DNA of 64,000 nt from Clostridiales bacterium (GCA_016281915.1 JAEEJO010000037.1:1-64000); one strand, 5' to 3'. Shown: positions 49,301-58,941, numbered from the stretch's first letter. The notes: generated from the sequence alone by a model not told the origin. Numbers and translations are program-made.

Positions 49301-49994
49301 CATAAAAGACGGGCAGTGCGTACGTCTGCTTCGCGGTGAATTCGGCACCGTGCATAAAGTTGCCGAAAGTCCCGAAATATCGGCGCTGAATTTTAAAGAA
49401 AACGGCGCTGGATTTCTGCACATTGTCGATCTTGACGGGGCGCTGATGAAAAGGCCCGTAAATACTGAAACAGTAAAGAAGATTATAAGCCTCGGTATTC
49501 CCGTTGAAATAGGCGGAGGCATCCGATCCGAAAAAGATTTTGAAACATATGCCGAGATGGGTGCAAAAAGGATAATCCTCGGTTCCGCAGCTATGACAGA
49601 CAAAAATCTCATCAGACAATGCGTTGAAAAATACCCCCTGCTCACCGCTGTCGGGATAGACGCAAAGGACGGATACGTTGCAACAGAAGGATGGATCAAA
49701 ACCGGAAACGTTGAATATACTGAACTTGCAAAAGAAATGGAATCGCTTGGTGTAAAGTATATTATTTTCACAGATATATCGAAAGACGGAACTCTGGGCG
49801 GTCCGAACTTAGCTCAGCTTGAAAATCTGAAAGAAACGGTTGACGTTAATATTATCGCATCCGGCGGAATCCGTGACATAAACGATATAAAAGCATGCAG
49901 ATCGCTTGGTATTTACGGTGTTATATGCGGAAAATCACTTTATTCGGGAACTCTTGACCTGCGGGAGGCGATTGAATGCTCGCAAAAAGAATAA
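49278..49994 (+). CDS. hisA: phosphoribosylformimino-5-aminoimidazole carboxamide ribotide isomerase
   Basis: [28 protein letters not shown]. Confidence 0.97.
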   Translation: MIILPAIDIKDGQCVRLLRGEFGTVHKVAESPEISALNFKENGAGFLHIVDLDGALMKRPVNTETVKKIISLGIPVEIGGGIRSEKDFETYAEMGAKRIILGSAAMTDKNLIRQCVEKYPLLTAVGIDAKDGYVATEGWIKTGNVEYTELAKEMESLGVKYIIFTDISKDGTLGGPNLAQLENLKETVDVNIIASGGIRDINDIKACRSLGIYGVICGKSLYSGTLDLREAIECSQKE

Positions 49995-50779
49995 TACCGT
50001 GTCTTGATATAGACGGAGGCCGTGTTGTAAAGGGCACAAACTTTATACAGCTTCGGGATGTCGGAGATCCGACCGCAATCGCAAAAGAATATAACGCTCA
50101 GGGTGCGGATGAAATAGTATTTCTCGATATAACTGCGTCGAGCGAAGAAAGAGGAACGCTTCTTGACGTTATAGAGCGCACGGCAAGCGAAGTTTTTCTG
50201 CCGGTAACTGTAGGCGGAGGAATAAGGACGACTGACGACATAAAGGATATCCTTCGCGTTGGAGCGGATAAGATATCAATAAATTCCGCCGCGGTCAAAG
50301 ACAGAACGCTTATTTCACGCGCAGCGGATATGTTCGGGTCGCAGTGTGTCGTTGTTGCGATAGACGTGAAGCGTGTTCCGGCAAAAACGGACTGCAACGG
50401 GGTTTACCCGACTGATCTTGGAACGGATATAAACGATTTTCACGTTGTTATTCACGGAGGAAGAACCGATACGGGAATAAACGCCGTAGAATGGGCAAAA
50501 ACGGTCGAAAAGCTCGGCGCCGGCGAGATACTGCTGACGTCGATGGATACGGATGGCGTAAAAAAAGGCTACGACCTTGAAATCACGAAGATAATCGCAG
50601 ATTCCGTTTCCATACCCGTAATTGCCTCGGGAGGCTGCGGATGTCTCGAAGACTTTTACGATGTTTTTACGCAGACAGACGCGTCCGCCGCTCTTGTGGC
50701 ATCGCTTTTTCACTTCGGGGAGCTTTCTGTGCCTCAGGTTAAACAATATCTTAAAGAACGGGAGATACCTGTAAGATGA
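49976..50779 (+). CDS. hisF: imidazole glycerol phosphate synthase subunit HisF
   Basis: [48 protein letters not shown]. Confidence 0.97.
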   Translation: MLAKRIIPCLDIDGGRVVKGTNFIQLRDVGDPTAIAKEYNAQGADEIVFLDITASSEERGTLLDVIERTASEVFLPVTVGGGIRTTDDIKDILRVGADKISINSAAVKDRTLISRAADMFGSQCVVVAIDVKRVPAKTDCNGVYPTDLGTDINDFHVVIHGGRTDTGINAVEWAKTVEKLGAGEILLTSMDTDGVKKGYDLEITKIIADSVSIPVIASGGCGCLEDFYDVFTQTDASAALVASLFHFGELSVPQVKQYLKEREIPVR

Positions 50780-51102
50780 ACTGGGAAGACACGATCTTTA
50801 ACGGCAGGCACCTTGTTCCGGCAATAATAACGGACTGCGAAAACGGTGAAGTGCTGATGCTTGCATATATGAACAGAGAGTCGTTTAAAAAAACCCTTGA
50901 AACGGGTCAGACGTGGTTTTTTTCACGTTCACGCAACACACTCTGGAACAAAGGAGAAACAAGCGGACACAGGCAGTATGTTAAATCAATTAAAAGCGAC
51001 TGCGACAACGACACCCTGCTTATTTCGGTAAAGCAGATAGGTCCCGCCTGCCATACGGGAGCCCGCAGCTGCTTTTTCAATATTATTTCGGAGGAAAAAT
51101 GA
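50776..51102 (+). CDS. hisI: phosphoribosyl-AMP cyclohydrolase
   Basis: [43 protein letters not shown]. Confidence 0.97.
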   Translation: MNWEDTIFNGRHLVPAIITDCENGEVLMLAYMNRESFKKTLETGQTWFFSRSRNTLWNKGETSGHRQYVKSIKSDCDNDTLLISVKQIGPACHTGARSCFFNIISEEK

Positions 51103-51449
51103 AAGATACGTTAAACGAACTGTATGATGTTGTCCTGTCAAGGAAAGAAGAAAAAACAGAAGGGTCGTATACCTGCTATCTTTTTGAAAAAGGGCTTGAC
51201 AAGATACTGAAAAAAGTCGGCGAAGAATGCGCGGAAACGGTCATAGCGGCAAAAAATGCCGAAAAATCAGACGGAGATGAAAAGGCAAAAGCAGAACTTG
51301 TGGGAGAAATATGCGATCTTTACTATCATCTGACCGTTATGATGGCACAGCTCGGCATAACGCCTGACGAGATAAACGCCGAGCTTGAAAAAAGATCGCT
51401 GAAAACCGGAAATCTTAAGACTTTTCACCAAACGGATAAAAACACCTGA
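51099..51449 (+). CDS. hisE: phosphoribosyl-ATP diphosphatase
   Basis: [32 protein letters not shown]. Confidence 0.97.
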   Translation: MKDTLNELYDVVLSRKEEKTEGSYTCYLFEKGLDKILKKVGEECAETVIAAKNAEKSDGDEKAKAELVGEICDLYYHLTVMMAQLGITPDEINAELEKRSLKTGNLKTFHQTDKNT

Positions 51450-51495
51450 TAATACGTTCAAATTTGAAATAAATGTAAAATCGAAAAACAGGAGC

Positions 51496-51523
51496 TTGAC
51501 AAAAATGATTTTTGTGCTATAAT
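51496..51523 (+). promoter_or_regulatory. near-consensus promoter of aromatic operon leader
   Basis: TTGACA (51496-51501), 16 nt, TATAAT (51518-51523). Confidence 0.85.
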
Positions 51524-51554
51524 ACTCGCATATTTATTTAGCACGGAGCAGGCT

Positions 51555-51641
51555 ATGACAAGGTCCCGTAATTTTACAGCTGAATATTACTTTTTCGGTT
51601 TTGCATTTTTCTTTACGCAAAGCCCGGTCGTGTTTAGCTGA
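51555..51641 (+). CDS. Phe/Tyr-rich attenuator leader peptide, 28 aa
   Basis: MTRSRNFTAEYYFFGFAFFFTQSPVVFS; GGAG RBS 6 nt upstream; 8 Phe and 2 Tyr; below ORF-track size cutoff. Confidence 0.85.
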   Translation: MTRSRNFTAEYYFFGFAFFFTQSPVVFS

Positions 51642-51724
51642 AAAGTGTAGGGATTAAGATCAAAAGCTCCTGACAATACACGTTATCCTCACAGCTGAAC
51701 ACAGGCTGTGAGATTTTTTATTTT
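51577..51724 (+). promoter_or_regulatory. transcription attenuator with alternative helices 1:2, 2:3, 3:4
   Basis: Seg1 CAGCTGAATAT 51577-51587; seg2 GTGTTTAGCTG 51630-51640; seg3 CAGCTGAACAC 51692-51702; terminator CTCACAGC/GCTGTGAG 51688-51695/51705-51712; 1:2 and 2:3 each 11 contiguous pairs (3 and 1 GU). Confidence 0.85.
51688..51724 (+). terminator. intrinsic (attenuator) terminator in aromatic operon leader
   Basis: CTCACAGC TGAACACAG GCTGTGAG ATTTTTTATTTT, ending just before the DAHP synthase RBS. Confidence 0.9.
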
Positions 51725-51737
51725 CGGAGGAATTATT

Positions 51738-52742
51738 ATGATAGTACTTCTCAAACCCAATCCTGACAAGGCGCAACTTGACAGTCTTATTCAATGGCTT
51801 GAATCAAAGGGCGTTGAAATTCATCCTACAGTAGGTAAGACCCAGACGATACTCGGTCTTGTAGGCGATACTTCACATCTTGATATAGATCTCATTGCGG
51901 CACTCGATATCGTTGCGGGCGTTCGCAGGGTCCAGGAGCCGTATAAAAACGCAAACAGAAAGTTCCATCCCGACGACACAGTCATCAAGGTTGGAAACAC
52001 ATATATAGGAGGAGGAAACCTGACGATAATCGCAGGCCCCTGCTCCGTTGAGTCTGAAGAACAGATTTGTCAGATAGCCGAACAAGTAAAGAAAAGCGGC
52101 GCCACGCTTCTTCGCGGCGGAGCCTTCAAGCCAAGGACGTCCCCCTACTCGTTTCAGGGGTTGAGAGACGAAGGGCTGAAGCTTCTGTCGGTTGCAAAAA
52201 AGATGACGGGGTTGCCGATAGTTACCGAGATAATGGATATCGCTCATCTTGATTCTTTTGACGACGTGGACGTGATACAGGTCGGGGCAAGGAACATGCA
52301 GAATTTCGAGCTGTTAAAGGCGCTTGGCACGACCCGAAAGCCCATACTTTTAAAAAGAGGTCTTTCTTCGACATATGAAGAGCTTCTTATGAGCGCCGAA
52401 TATATTATGGCGGGCGGCAACAATAATGTTATTCTTTGTGAACGCGGAATACGCACATTTGAAACATATACAAGAAACACACTTGATATTTCGGCAATAC
52501 CTGTTCTTAAACAGCTCAGCCATCTGCCGGTAATAATCGATCCGAGCCATGCTTCAGGCAAATCCGCACTTGTCGCTCCCCTCGCGTGCGCTGCCGTTGC
52601 AGCAGGAGCGGACGGATTGATAATAGAAGTCCACAACGACCCTGAACATGCTCTCTGCGACGGTCCGCAGTCGATACGTCCGGAGGCGTTTGACAAGCTT
52701 GTAAAGAAACTTGATAAAATCTCAATGGCAACAAAAGACTGA
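51738..52742 (+). CDS. aroF: 3-deoxy-7-phosphoheptulonate synthase (DAHP synthase, AroF/AroG type I-beta)
   Basis: AGPCSVESEEQICQIAEQVKKSGATLLRGGAFKPRTSPYSFQG, IDPSHASGKSALV. Confidence 0.97.
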   Translation: MIVLLKPNPDKAQLDSLIQWLESKGVEIHPTVGKTQTILGLVGDTSHLDIDLIAALDIVAGVRRVQEPYKNANRKFHPDDTVIKVGNTYIGGGNLTIIAGPCSVESEEQICQIAEQVKKSGATLLRGGAFKPRTSPYSFQGLRDEGLKLLSVAKKMTGLPIVTEIMDIAHLDSFDDVDVIQVGARNMQNFELLKALGTTRKPILLKRGLSSTYEELLMSAEYIMAGGNNNVILCERGIRTFETYTRNTLDISAIPVLKQLSHLPVIIDPSHASGKSALVAPLACAAVAAGADGLIIEVHNDPEHALCDGPQSIRPEAFDKLVKKLDKISMATKD

Positions 52743-52767
52743 CACGGTCTCAAAGGAGAAAACTGCG

Positions 52768-53832
52768 ATGAACAGGCGAACCGTAAGGATCAACGTTCAG
52801 AACGGATATGACGTTATAATAGAAAACGGAATACTCTCTTCATGCGGAACGATAATCAGGCCAACGGTCAAAAACGGACGGGCAGCTGTAATTACCGACT
52901 CAAACGTAGCGCCGCTCTACCTGCAGACCGTTATTGCCGCTCTTGGTAAAGCGGATATCAAAGCTGACAGCTTTATTATCGAAGCCGGTGAACGCTCAAA
53001 GAATTTAGACACTCTTTCAGAGATACTTGAATTTCTGGCAGAAAAAAGATTCACGAAATCCGACACGGTTATCGCGCTGGGCGGAGGAGTTGTTGGAGAT
53101 ATCGCCGGATTTGCAGCCGCCGTTTATCTTCGCGGGGTAAGTATAATCCAGATACCCACAACGCTTCTTTCTGCGGTAGACTCATCCGTGGGAGGAAAAA
53201 CCGCTGTAAATCTGCGTTCGGGCAAGAACCTTGCAGGAGCGTTTATGCAGCCGGCTGCCGTTATATTCGATCCAGATGCGCTTTCGTCGCTGCCGCGCAA
53301 AGAATTTGAGAACGGTATGGCGGAGGTTATAAAATACGGAGTGCTTTTCAGCGAAGAGCTTTTCGAAACCGTTAAAAACGGCGCAGACAGTAATAATATT
53401 GCCGAAATAGCAGAAAAATGCGTTGTTTTCAAAGGAAGGACCGTTGAAAACGATGAGTTTGACGCGGGAGAGAGAAAACTTCTGAACCTCGGTCATACGA
53501 TAGGTCATGCAATTGAAAAATGCAGTAATTATACGATTTCTCACGGGTTCGCAGTAGCGTCGGGAATGGCTATGGCGGCGCGAGCAGGAGAAAAAATGGG
53601 GATAACGCAAGCAGGAACGGCAGAGGCAATAGAAAAAGCGCTTGAAAAATATTCACTTCCGACCGATACGTCATTTGATCCCTGTTCCCTTGCGTCATGC
53701 GCTTTATCGGACAAAAAGCGGGCAGGCGAAACGATCACCGCGGTAATTCCCGAAAGAATAGGAAAGTGCAGGCTTCACGGCATATCGGTAGGCGAGCTTG
53801 AAGATTTTATAAAAAAAGGTAAAAAACAGTAA
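52768..53832 (+). CDS. aroB: 3-dehydroquinate synthase
   Basis: ALGGGVVGDIAGFAAAVYLRGVSIIQIPTTLLSAVDSSVGGKTAVN. Confidence 0.97.
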   Translation: MNRRTVRINVQNGYDVIIENGILSSCGTIIRPTVKNGRAAVITDSNVAPLYLQTVIAALGKADIKADSFIIEAGERSKNLDTLSEILEFLAEKRFTKSDTVIALGGGVVGDIAGFAAAVYLRGVSIIQIPTTLLSAVDSSVGGKTAVNLRSGKNLAGAFMQPAAVIFDPDALSSLPRKEFENGMAEVIKYGVLFSEELFETVKNGADSNNIAEIAEKCVVFKGRTVENDEFDAGERKLLNLGHTIGHAIEKCSNYTISHGFAVASGMAMAARAGEKMGITQAGTAEAIEKALEKYSLPTDTSFDPCSLASCALSDKKRAGETITAVIPERIGKCRLHGISVGELEDFIKKGKKQ

Positions 53833-55089
53833 ATGGACGTAATGATCACACCGTCTGCGCTATCGGGCAGGATAAGCGCCATCGGTTCGAAATCGGATAT
53901 TCACAGGCTGCTTATCTGCTCTGCCGTTTCTGACGTGCAAACAACAATAGACGGTTTTTTTTCGTCGGACGATATTGTTGCAACGGTAAACTGTATAAGG
54001 GCGCTTGGGGCAAAAGCTGAGATTTCAGGAAATATTTGCGCCATAACACCGATCGGTTCCCCAGAACAACGTCCTTCATTTGATTGCGGCGAAAGCGGAA
54101 CCACGCTACGGTTTATCCTGCCCATCGCATGCGCTCTTTGCGAAAATGCAGAGTTCAGCGGAAGGGGACGTTTACCCGAAAGACCGATCAGCGAGCTTAT
54201 GGAAGCTCTTGAATCGGGCGGAGTGATTTTTTCGAAGACAAAGCTTCCTTTTTCCACCAAAGGCACGCTTTCGGCAGGAAAATTCTTTTTGCCGGGGAAC
54301 GTAAGCTCACAGTACATATCTGGCTTGATGACAGCGCTTTGTCTTATTAAAGGTAAAAGCGAAATATCTCTCACCTCCCCTCTTGAATCTGCCGGTTACG
54401 TTGATATGACGCTGTCATCGCTTCGTCTTTTCGGCGCAGATATTTCCGCTGAAGGCGGGAAATATACTGTTTACGGAAAAGAGCGGCTAACCTCGCCCGG
54501 CAGCGTAAAGGCGGACGGAGACTGGTCAAACGCACTGTTTTTTATGACGGCAGGCGCAGTATGCGGCGATATTGAGATAACAGGGCTGAATACGTCAAGC
54601 GTTCAGGGAGACAAAAAAACGGTTGAGATCTTGAAACGGTTCGGCGCAGAGATATCATTGAAAAATGAAGTAATCAAAATAAAGAAAAGCGTTCTTCACG
54701 GCTGCGACACCGATATTTCACAGATTCCGGACAGCTTACCGGCGCTTTCGGTCGTTGCCGCATTTGCAAAAGGCGATTCAAGATTTACAGGAGCGGGAAG
54801 GCTTCGTCTGAAAGAAAGCGACAGGCTTACGGCTGTTTGCAGAATGATAAACGCTCTTGGCGGAAAAGCGGAAGAAACGGACGACGGAATCACCGTTCAC
54901 GGCACCGAAGGACTTTCGGGCGGAACGGCAGAAGGCGAAAACGACCATAGAATAGTAATGGCCGCCACCGTTGCGGCATTTGCATGCAAAGAAAAAACCG
55001 TTATAAAAGGAGCGCAAGCGGTCAATAAATCGTATCCGACATTTTTTGAGGATATAAGTAAACTCGGAGGAGTAACAAATGTCATCTGA
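53833..55089 (+). CDS. aroA: 3-phosphoshikimate 1-carboxyvinyltransferase (EPSP synthase)
   Basis: GSKSDIHRLLICSAVSD, DCGESGTTLRFILPIACA, RLKESDRLTAVCRMINALGG. Confidence 0.96.
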   Translation: MDVMITPSALSGRISAIGSKSDIHRLLICSAVSDVQTTIDGFFSSDDIVATVNCIRALGAKAEISGNICAITPIGSPEQRPSFDCGESGTTLRFILPIACALCENAEFSGRGRLPERPISELMEALESGGVIFSKTKLPFSTKGTLSAGKFFLPGNVSSQYISGLMTALCLIKGKSEISLTSPLESAGYVDMTLSSLRLFGADISAEGGKYTVYGKERLTSPGSVKADGDWSNALFFMTAGAVCGDIEITGLNTSSVQGDKKTVEILKRFGAEISLKNEVIKIKKSVLHGCDTDISQIPDSLPALSVVAAFAKGDSRFTGAGRLRLKESDRLTAVCRMINALGGKAEETDDGITVHGTEGLSGGTAEGENDHRIVMAATVAAFACKEKTVIKGAQAVNKSYPTFFEDISKLGGVTNVI

Positions 55090-56170
55090 ATACGGCAAAG
55101 CACTGAAAATATCCGTTTTCGGACAGTCGCACGGCAAAGCGATCGGTGTAAATATAGACGGTCTTCCCGCAGGCGAAGAAATAGATGAAAAAGAGCTTAT
55201 TTCTTTTATGCAGAGGCGCGCACCGGGGAAAAGCGACGTTACGACGCACAGAAAAGAGGCTGACACGCCTGTTTTTTTATCCGGTATAGTGGACGGGAAA
55301 ACCTGCGGGGTACCCGTATGCGCAGTGATTGAAAATAAGGATGCTCATTCCTCTGATTACAGCGGATTTTCAAATACGCCTCGACCGGGGCACGCAGATT
55401 ACACTTCCGTGATAAAATACGGCGAATCTGCGGATATAAGAGGCGGAGGTCATCTTTCGGGACGGCTCACTGCGCCAATCTGCATAGCAGGCGGGATCGC
55501 AAAGCAGATCCTTGAAAAGAGAGGAATTTATATCGGAGCTCATATTTCTTCGGTTTGCAGGGTAAAAGATGACGGATTCCCGCTTTTTCCGACTGAAAAA
55601 CTGTTTGAAGAAATAGCGAAAAAGCCGTTTCCCGTTATAAACGACGAGATCGGGGATGCGATGAAAAAAGTGATCCTTTCCGCAGCAAACGATCTTGATT
55701 CGGTCGGAGGATGCGTTGAATGCGCTATTATCGGATTACCTGCGGGAATAGGTTCGCCGATGTTTGACGGCATTGAAAACCGCATTGGAGCCGCAATATT
55801 CGGAATTCCGGCAATAAAAGGGATAGAGTTCGGCGCAGGATTTCGATCTTCCGAGATGTACGGGTCTGAAAACAATGATCCGTTTTATGCAAAAGACGGC
55901 AAGGTAATGACGGAAACGAACAACTGCGGCGGTATACTCGGAGGAATATCCACAGGTATGCCGATAGTGTTCAATGTCGCCTTCAAGCCAACTCCTTCTA
56001 TCGGGAAGGAACAAAGAACGGTAGATCTGAAAAGCATGACCGACACGCATATAACCGTCGGGGGAAGGCATGATCCCTGCGTTGCAGTGAGGGCTGTGCC
56101 TGCGGTTGAAGCAGTTGCGGCGACAGTGATACTTGATATGTTGCTGGAGGAGAATAATGGAATTATCTGA
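55079..56170 (+). CDS. aroC: chorismate synthase
   Basis: FGQSHGKAIGVNIDGLPAGEEID, RPGHADYTSVIKYG, GRHDPCVAVRAVPAVEAVAA. Confidence 0.97.
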   Translation: MSSEYGKALKISVFGQSHGKAIGVNIDGLPAGEEIDEKELISFMQRRAPGKSDVTTHRKEADTPVFLSGIVDGKTCGVPVCAVIENKDAHSSDYSGFSNTPRPGHADYTSVIKYGESADIRGGGHLSGRLTAPICIAGGIAKQILEKRGIYIGAHISSVCRVKDDGFPLFPTEKLFEEIAKKPFPVINDEIGDAMKKVILSAANDLDSVGGCVECAIIGLPAGIGSPMFDGIENRIGAAIFGIPAIKGIEFGAGFRSSEMYGSENNDPFYAKDGKVMTETNNCGGILGGISTGMPIVFNVAFKPTPSIGKEQRTVDLKSMTDTHITVGGRHDPCVAVRAVPAVEAVAATVILDMLLEENNGII

Positions 56171-57296
56171 GATAAGAAAGAAAATAGACGAAACAGACGA
56201 AAAGCTTCTGCCTCTTTTTCTGGAAAGGATGAATCTTTCCGCCGAAGCGGTGAAATATAAAAAAGAGCATTCACTCCCGATCCTGAACAAAACAAGAGAA
56301 AATGAAATACTCCAGCGCGTAATGAGTGAAAGCGGAGATATGGAGCAATATGCGCACAGGCTGTATATGATGATTTTTGAGCTAAGCAGAGCATATCAGG
56401 CAACGCTGTTCAAAAACGGATCAAAAGTCAGAGAGGAAGCGGAAAGAGCGCTTTGCGAAACCGTAAATGAATTTCCGCAAAGAACCTCGGTAGCGTGTCA
56501 GGGAGTAAGAGGGGCTTATTCCGAAGAAGCAGCATCAAAAATGTTTCCGAGGGGCAATCTGATTTTTTTCAACTCCTTCGATGCTGTTTTTGAAGCGGTC
56601 GCAAGCGGATTTTGCCGTTATGGAGTAGTCCCCGTTGAAAACAGTTCAAACGGTTCCGTAAAAGCCGTATACGATCTTCTTCACACAAAAAACGTTAAGA
56701 TAGTAAAGAGCGGAAGGCTCTGCATACGTCATGAACTGATCGGTCTTCCGGGAACAAAGCCGGAGGATGTAAAAGAAATCCGTTCACACGAACAGGCGCT
56801 CGGTCAGTGCAGCGAGTACCTGAAAAGTCTTGGTACGACGGTAAAGATACAGCCTTTTCCCAACACGGCAACAGCGGCGAAATCGGTGGCTGACGGAAAG
56901 GACAAAAGCGTTGCGGCGATAGCATCCCACAGTGTGTGCGAGCTTTACGGGCTCGAATGCATCGCCGAAAACATACAAAACAGTGATAACAACTATACCC
57001 GCTTTATCTGTATTTCAAATAAAGCCGAAATATTTCCCGGTGCAAACAGGTTAAGTTTTGCCGTAGAATGCGAAAACAAGCCGGGAACGCTGTATTCGAT
57101 AATAGCAAAGATATCTGCGCTTGGAACAGATATCCTCAAGCTTGAAAGCTGTCCGATAACGGGAAGAAACTTTGATTTTGTTTTTTATTTCGAGATAGCG
57201 GCGAGCGTGAAAGACCCAAAGATAGTTTCTATGCTTGAAAGCCTTGAATACGAGTGCAAGAAGCTCATTTTCCTTGGCAATTATTCGGAGGATTGA
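56157..57296 (+). CDS. pheA: bifunctional chorismate mutase/prephenate dehydratase (P-protein) with C-terminal ACT domain
   Basis: ELSEIRKKIDETDEKLLPLFLERMNLSAEAVKYKKEH; VACQGVRGAYSEEAASKMFP; NNYTRFICISNK; FAVECENKPGTLYSIIAKI. Confidence 0.96.
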   Translation: MELSEIRKKIDETDEKLLPLFLERMNLSAEAVKYKKEHSLPILNKTRENEILQRVMSESGDMEQYAHRLYMMIFELSRAYQATLFKNGSKVREEAERALCETVNEFPQRTSVACQGVRGAYSEEAASKMFPRGNLIFFNSFDAVFEAVASGFCRYGVVPVENSSNGSVKAVYDLLHTKNVKIVKSGRLCIRHELIGLPGTKPEDVKEIRSHEQALGQCSEYLKSLGTTVKIQPFPNTATAAKSVADGKDKSVAAIASHSVCELYGLECIAENIQNSDNNYTRFICISNKAEIFPGANRLSFAVECENKPGTLYSIIAKISALGTDILKLESCPITGRNFDFVFYFEIAASVKDPKIVSMLESLEYECKKLIFLGNYSED

Positions 57297-58538
57297 ATGG
57301 AAGGCAGGATTTACGGACTTCTGGGCAGAAAACTCGGCCACAGCTATTCTGTATACGTTCACAAAAAACTCGGGAACAACGATTACAAGCTTTATGAAAT
57401 TGAACCGGAAGAGCTTGGCGATTTTATAAGGAATGAAAACGTCGGCGGACTGAACGTGACAATTCCGTATAAAGTCGAGGCGATGAAATACTGTGACGTT
57501 ATATCGCAGGAAGCCGAAAAGATCGGTGCTGTCAACACGGTAGTCAGACGCGGCGGAAAGATATACGGCTACAATACCGATAAATTTGGATTTATCAGCA
57601 TGCTTGAAAAGGGCGGCATAGACTTAGAGAATAAAAAGGTGATAATTCTCGGCAGCGGGGGCGCAAGCAAGACCGCATTATACTGTTCCGAGCTTCTTGG
57701 CGCAAAAGAGACAGTAATAATTTCAAGAAGCGGAGAGAATAATTACGGCAACATAGAAAAGCATTTTGATGCGGATATAATTATAAATGCCACACCAGTT
57801 GGCATGTTTCCCGAAAACGGGAAATCGCCGATAGATCTCACAAAATTCACCAAATGTGTCGGCGTTGCCGATATGATATATAATCCGTTGAGAACGCAGC
57901 TGCTGCTTGAGGCCGACGCGTTGGATATTCCGTGTATCGGAGGACTTTCCATGCTCACGGCGCAGGGAAAGAAATCTGCAGAACTGTTTTTCAACACCGA
58001 ATATCCCGACGATGCAACAGACAGCATAACACGTGAAATAGTCAGCGAAACAGAAAACATAGTACTGATCGGGATGCCGGGAAGCGGCAAGAGCGTTATC
58101 GGGCAAAAGCTTGCCGAGATATCGGGAAGAGAAATCATCGATACGGATGCGGAGGTTGAAAAGGAAACGAACAAAAAAATACCGCAGATATTTGCGGAAT
58201 ACGGTGAGGGAAAATTCAGAGAGATCGAAAGCAAAATAATCGCTTCTGCGGGCAAGCTGCACGGAAAGATAATAGTAACAGGCGGAGGAGCCGTAACGGT
58301 CGAGAAAAACTACGCTTCTCTCAAACAAAACGGACGTATCTATGAAATAATACGCGACCTGTCGCTTCTTGAAACACGCGGACGTCCGCTTTCGGAAAAC
58401 GCGAATCTTTCAGAAATGCTCGGCAAAAGACGTCCTCTTTACGAAAAATTCAGAGATACAGCCGTAAACAACGGAAAAACGCCGCTTGAAGCGGCGAATG
58501 AGATTTGGGGTGATTTCATTGAAAATTCTTGTGATTAA
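57297..58538 (+). CDS. fused shikimate dehydrogenase (AroE) - shikimate kinase (AroK)
   Basis: GLLGRKLGHSYS, NVTIPYKVEAMKYCD, NATPVGMFPE then IVLIGMPGSGKSVIGQKLAEISGREIIDTDAEVE in one frame. Confidence 0.95.
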   Translation: MEGRIYGLLGRKLGHSYSVYVHKKLGNNDYKLYEIEPEELGDFIRNENVGGLNVTIPYKVEAMKYCDVISQEAEKIGAVNTVVRRGGKIYGYNTDKFGFISMLEKGGIDLENKKVIILGSGGASKTALYCSELLGAKETVIISRSGENNYGNIEKHFDADIIINATPVGMFPENGKSPIDLTKFTKCVGVADMIYNPLRTQLLLEADALDIPCIGGLSMLTAQGKKSAELFFNTEYPDDATDSITREIVSETENIVLIGMPGSGKSVIGQKLAEISGREIIDTDAEVEKETNKKIPQIFAEYGEGKFREIESKIIASAGKLHGKIIVTGGGAVTVEKNYASLKQNGRIYEIIRDLSLLETRGRPLSENANLSEMLGKRRPLYEKFRDTAVNNGKTPLEAANEIWGDFIENSCD

Positions 58539-58941
58539 CGGGCCGAATATAAATATGCTCGGAATACGGGAGCCTGAGATTTACGGGAACAGAACATATG
58601 CTCAGCTGATAGAAATGATAAAAAAAGAAGCGGATACTGTCGGAGCCGAAGTTGAGTTTTTTCAGTCGAACCATGAGGGCGCGATAGTGGACGAAATACA
58701 GAGAGCGTATAACAGATTTGACGGTATCATCATCAACCCTGCGGCATATACACATACAAGCGTTGCGATAGCCGACGCGATAAAGGCCGTTGGAATCCCT
58801 GCCATTGAAGTGCATATATCAGATCCTGACACCCGTGAGGAATTCAGAAGGATATCCTACGTCAGACCCGTATGCGCGGCAACTGTAAAAGGAAAAGGAT
58901 TTGAAGGATATATCGAAGCGCTTCATATGTTGATAAAGTAA
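58510..58941 (+). CDS. aroQ: type II 3-dehydroquinate dehydratase
   Basis: ILVINGPNINMLGIREPEIYG, FFQSNHEGAIVDEI, NPAAYTHTSVAIADAI; GTG 58510 or TTG 58519 start. Confidence 0.96.
   Translation: MISLKILVINGPNINMLGIREPEIYGNRTYAQLIEMIKKEADTVGAEVEFFQSNHEGAIVDEIQRAYNRFDGIIINPAAYTHTSVAIADAIKAVGIPAIEVHISDPDTREEFRRISYVRPVCAATVKGKGFEGYIEALHMLIK

Noticed and set aside
51525-51737. T-box riboswitch upstream of aroF
   Set aside because: No T-box consensus (TGGnACCGCG-like) or stem I features seen; a leader peptide plus alternative helices explains the region better.
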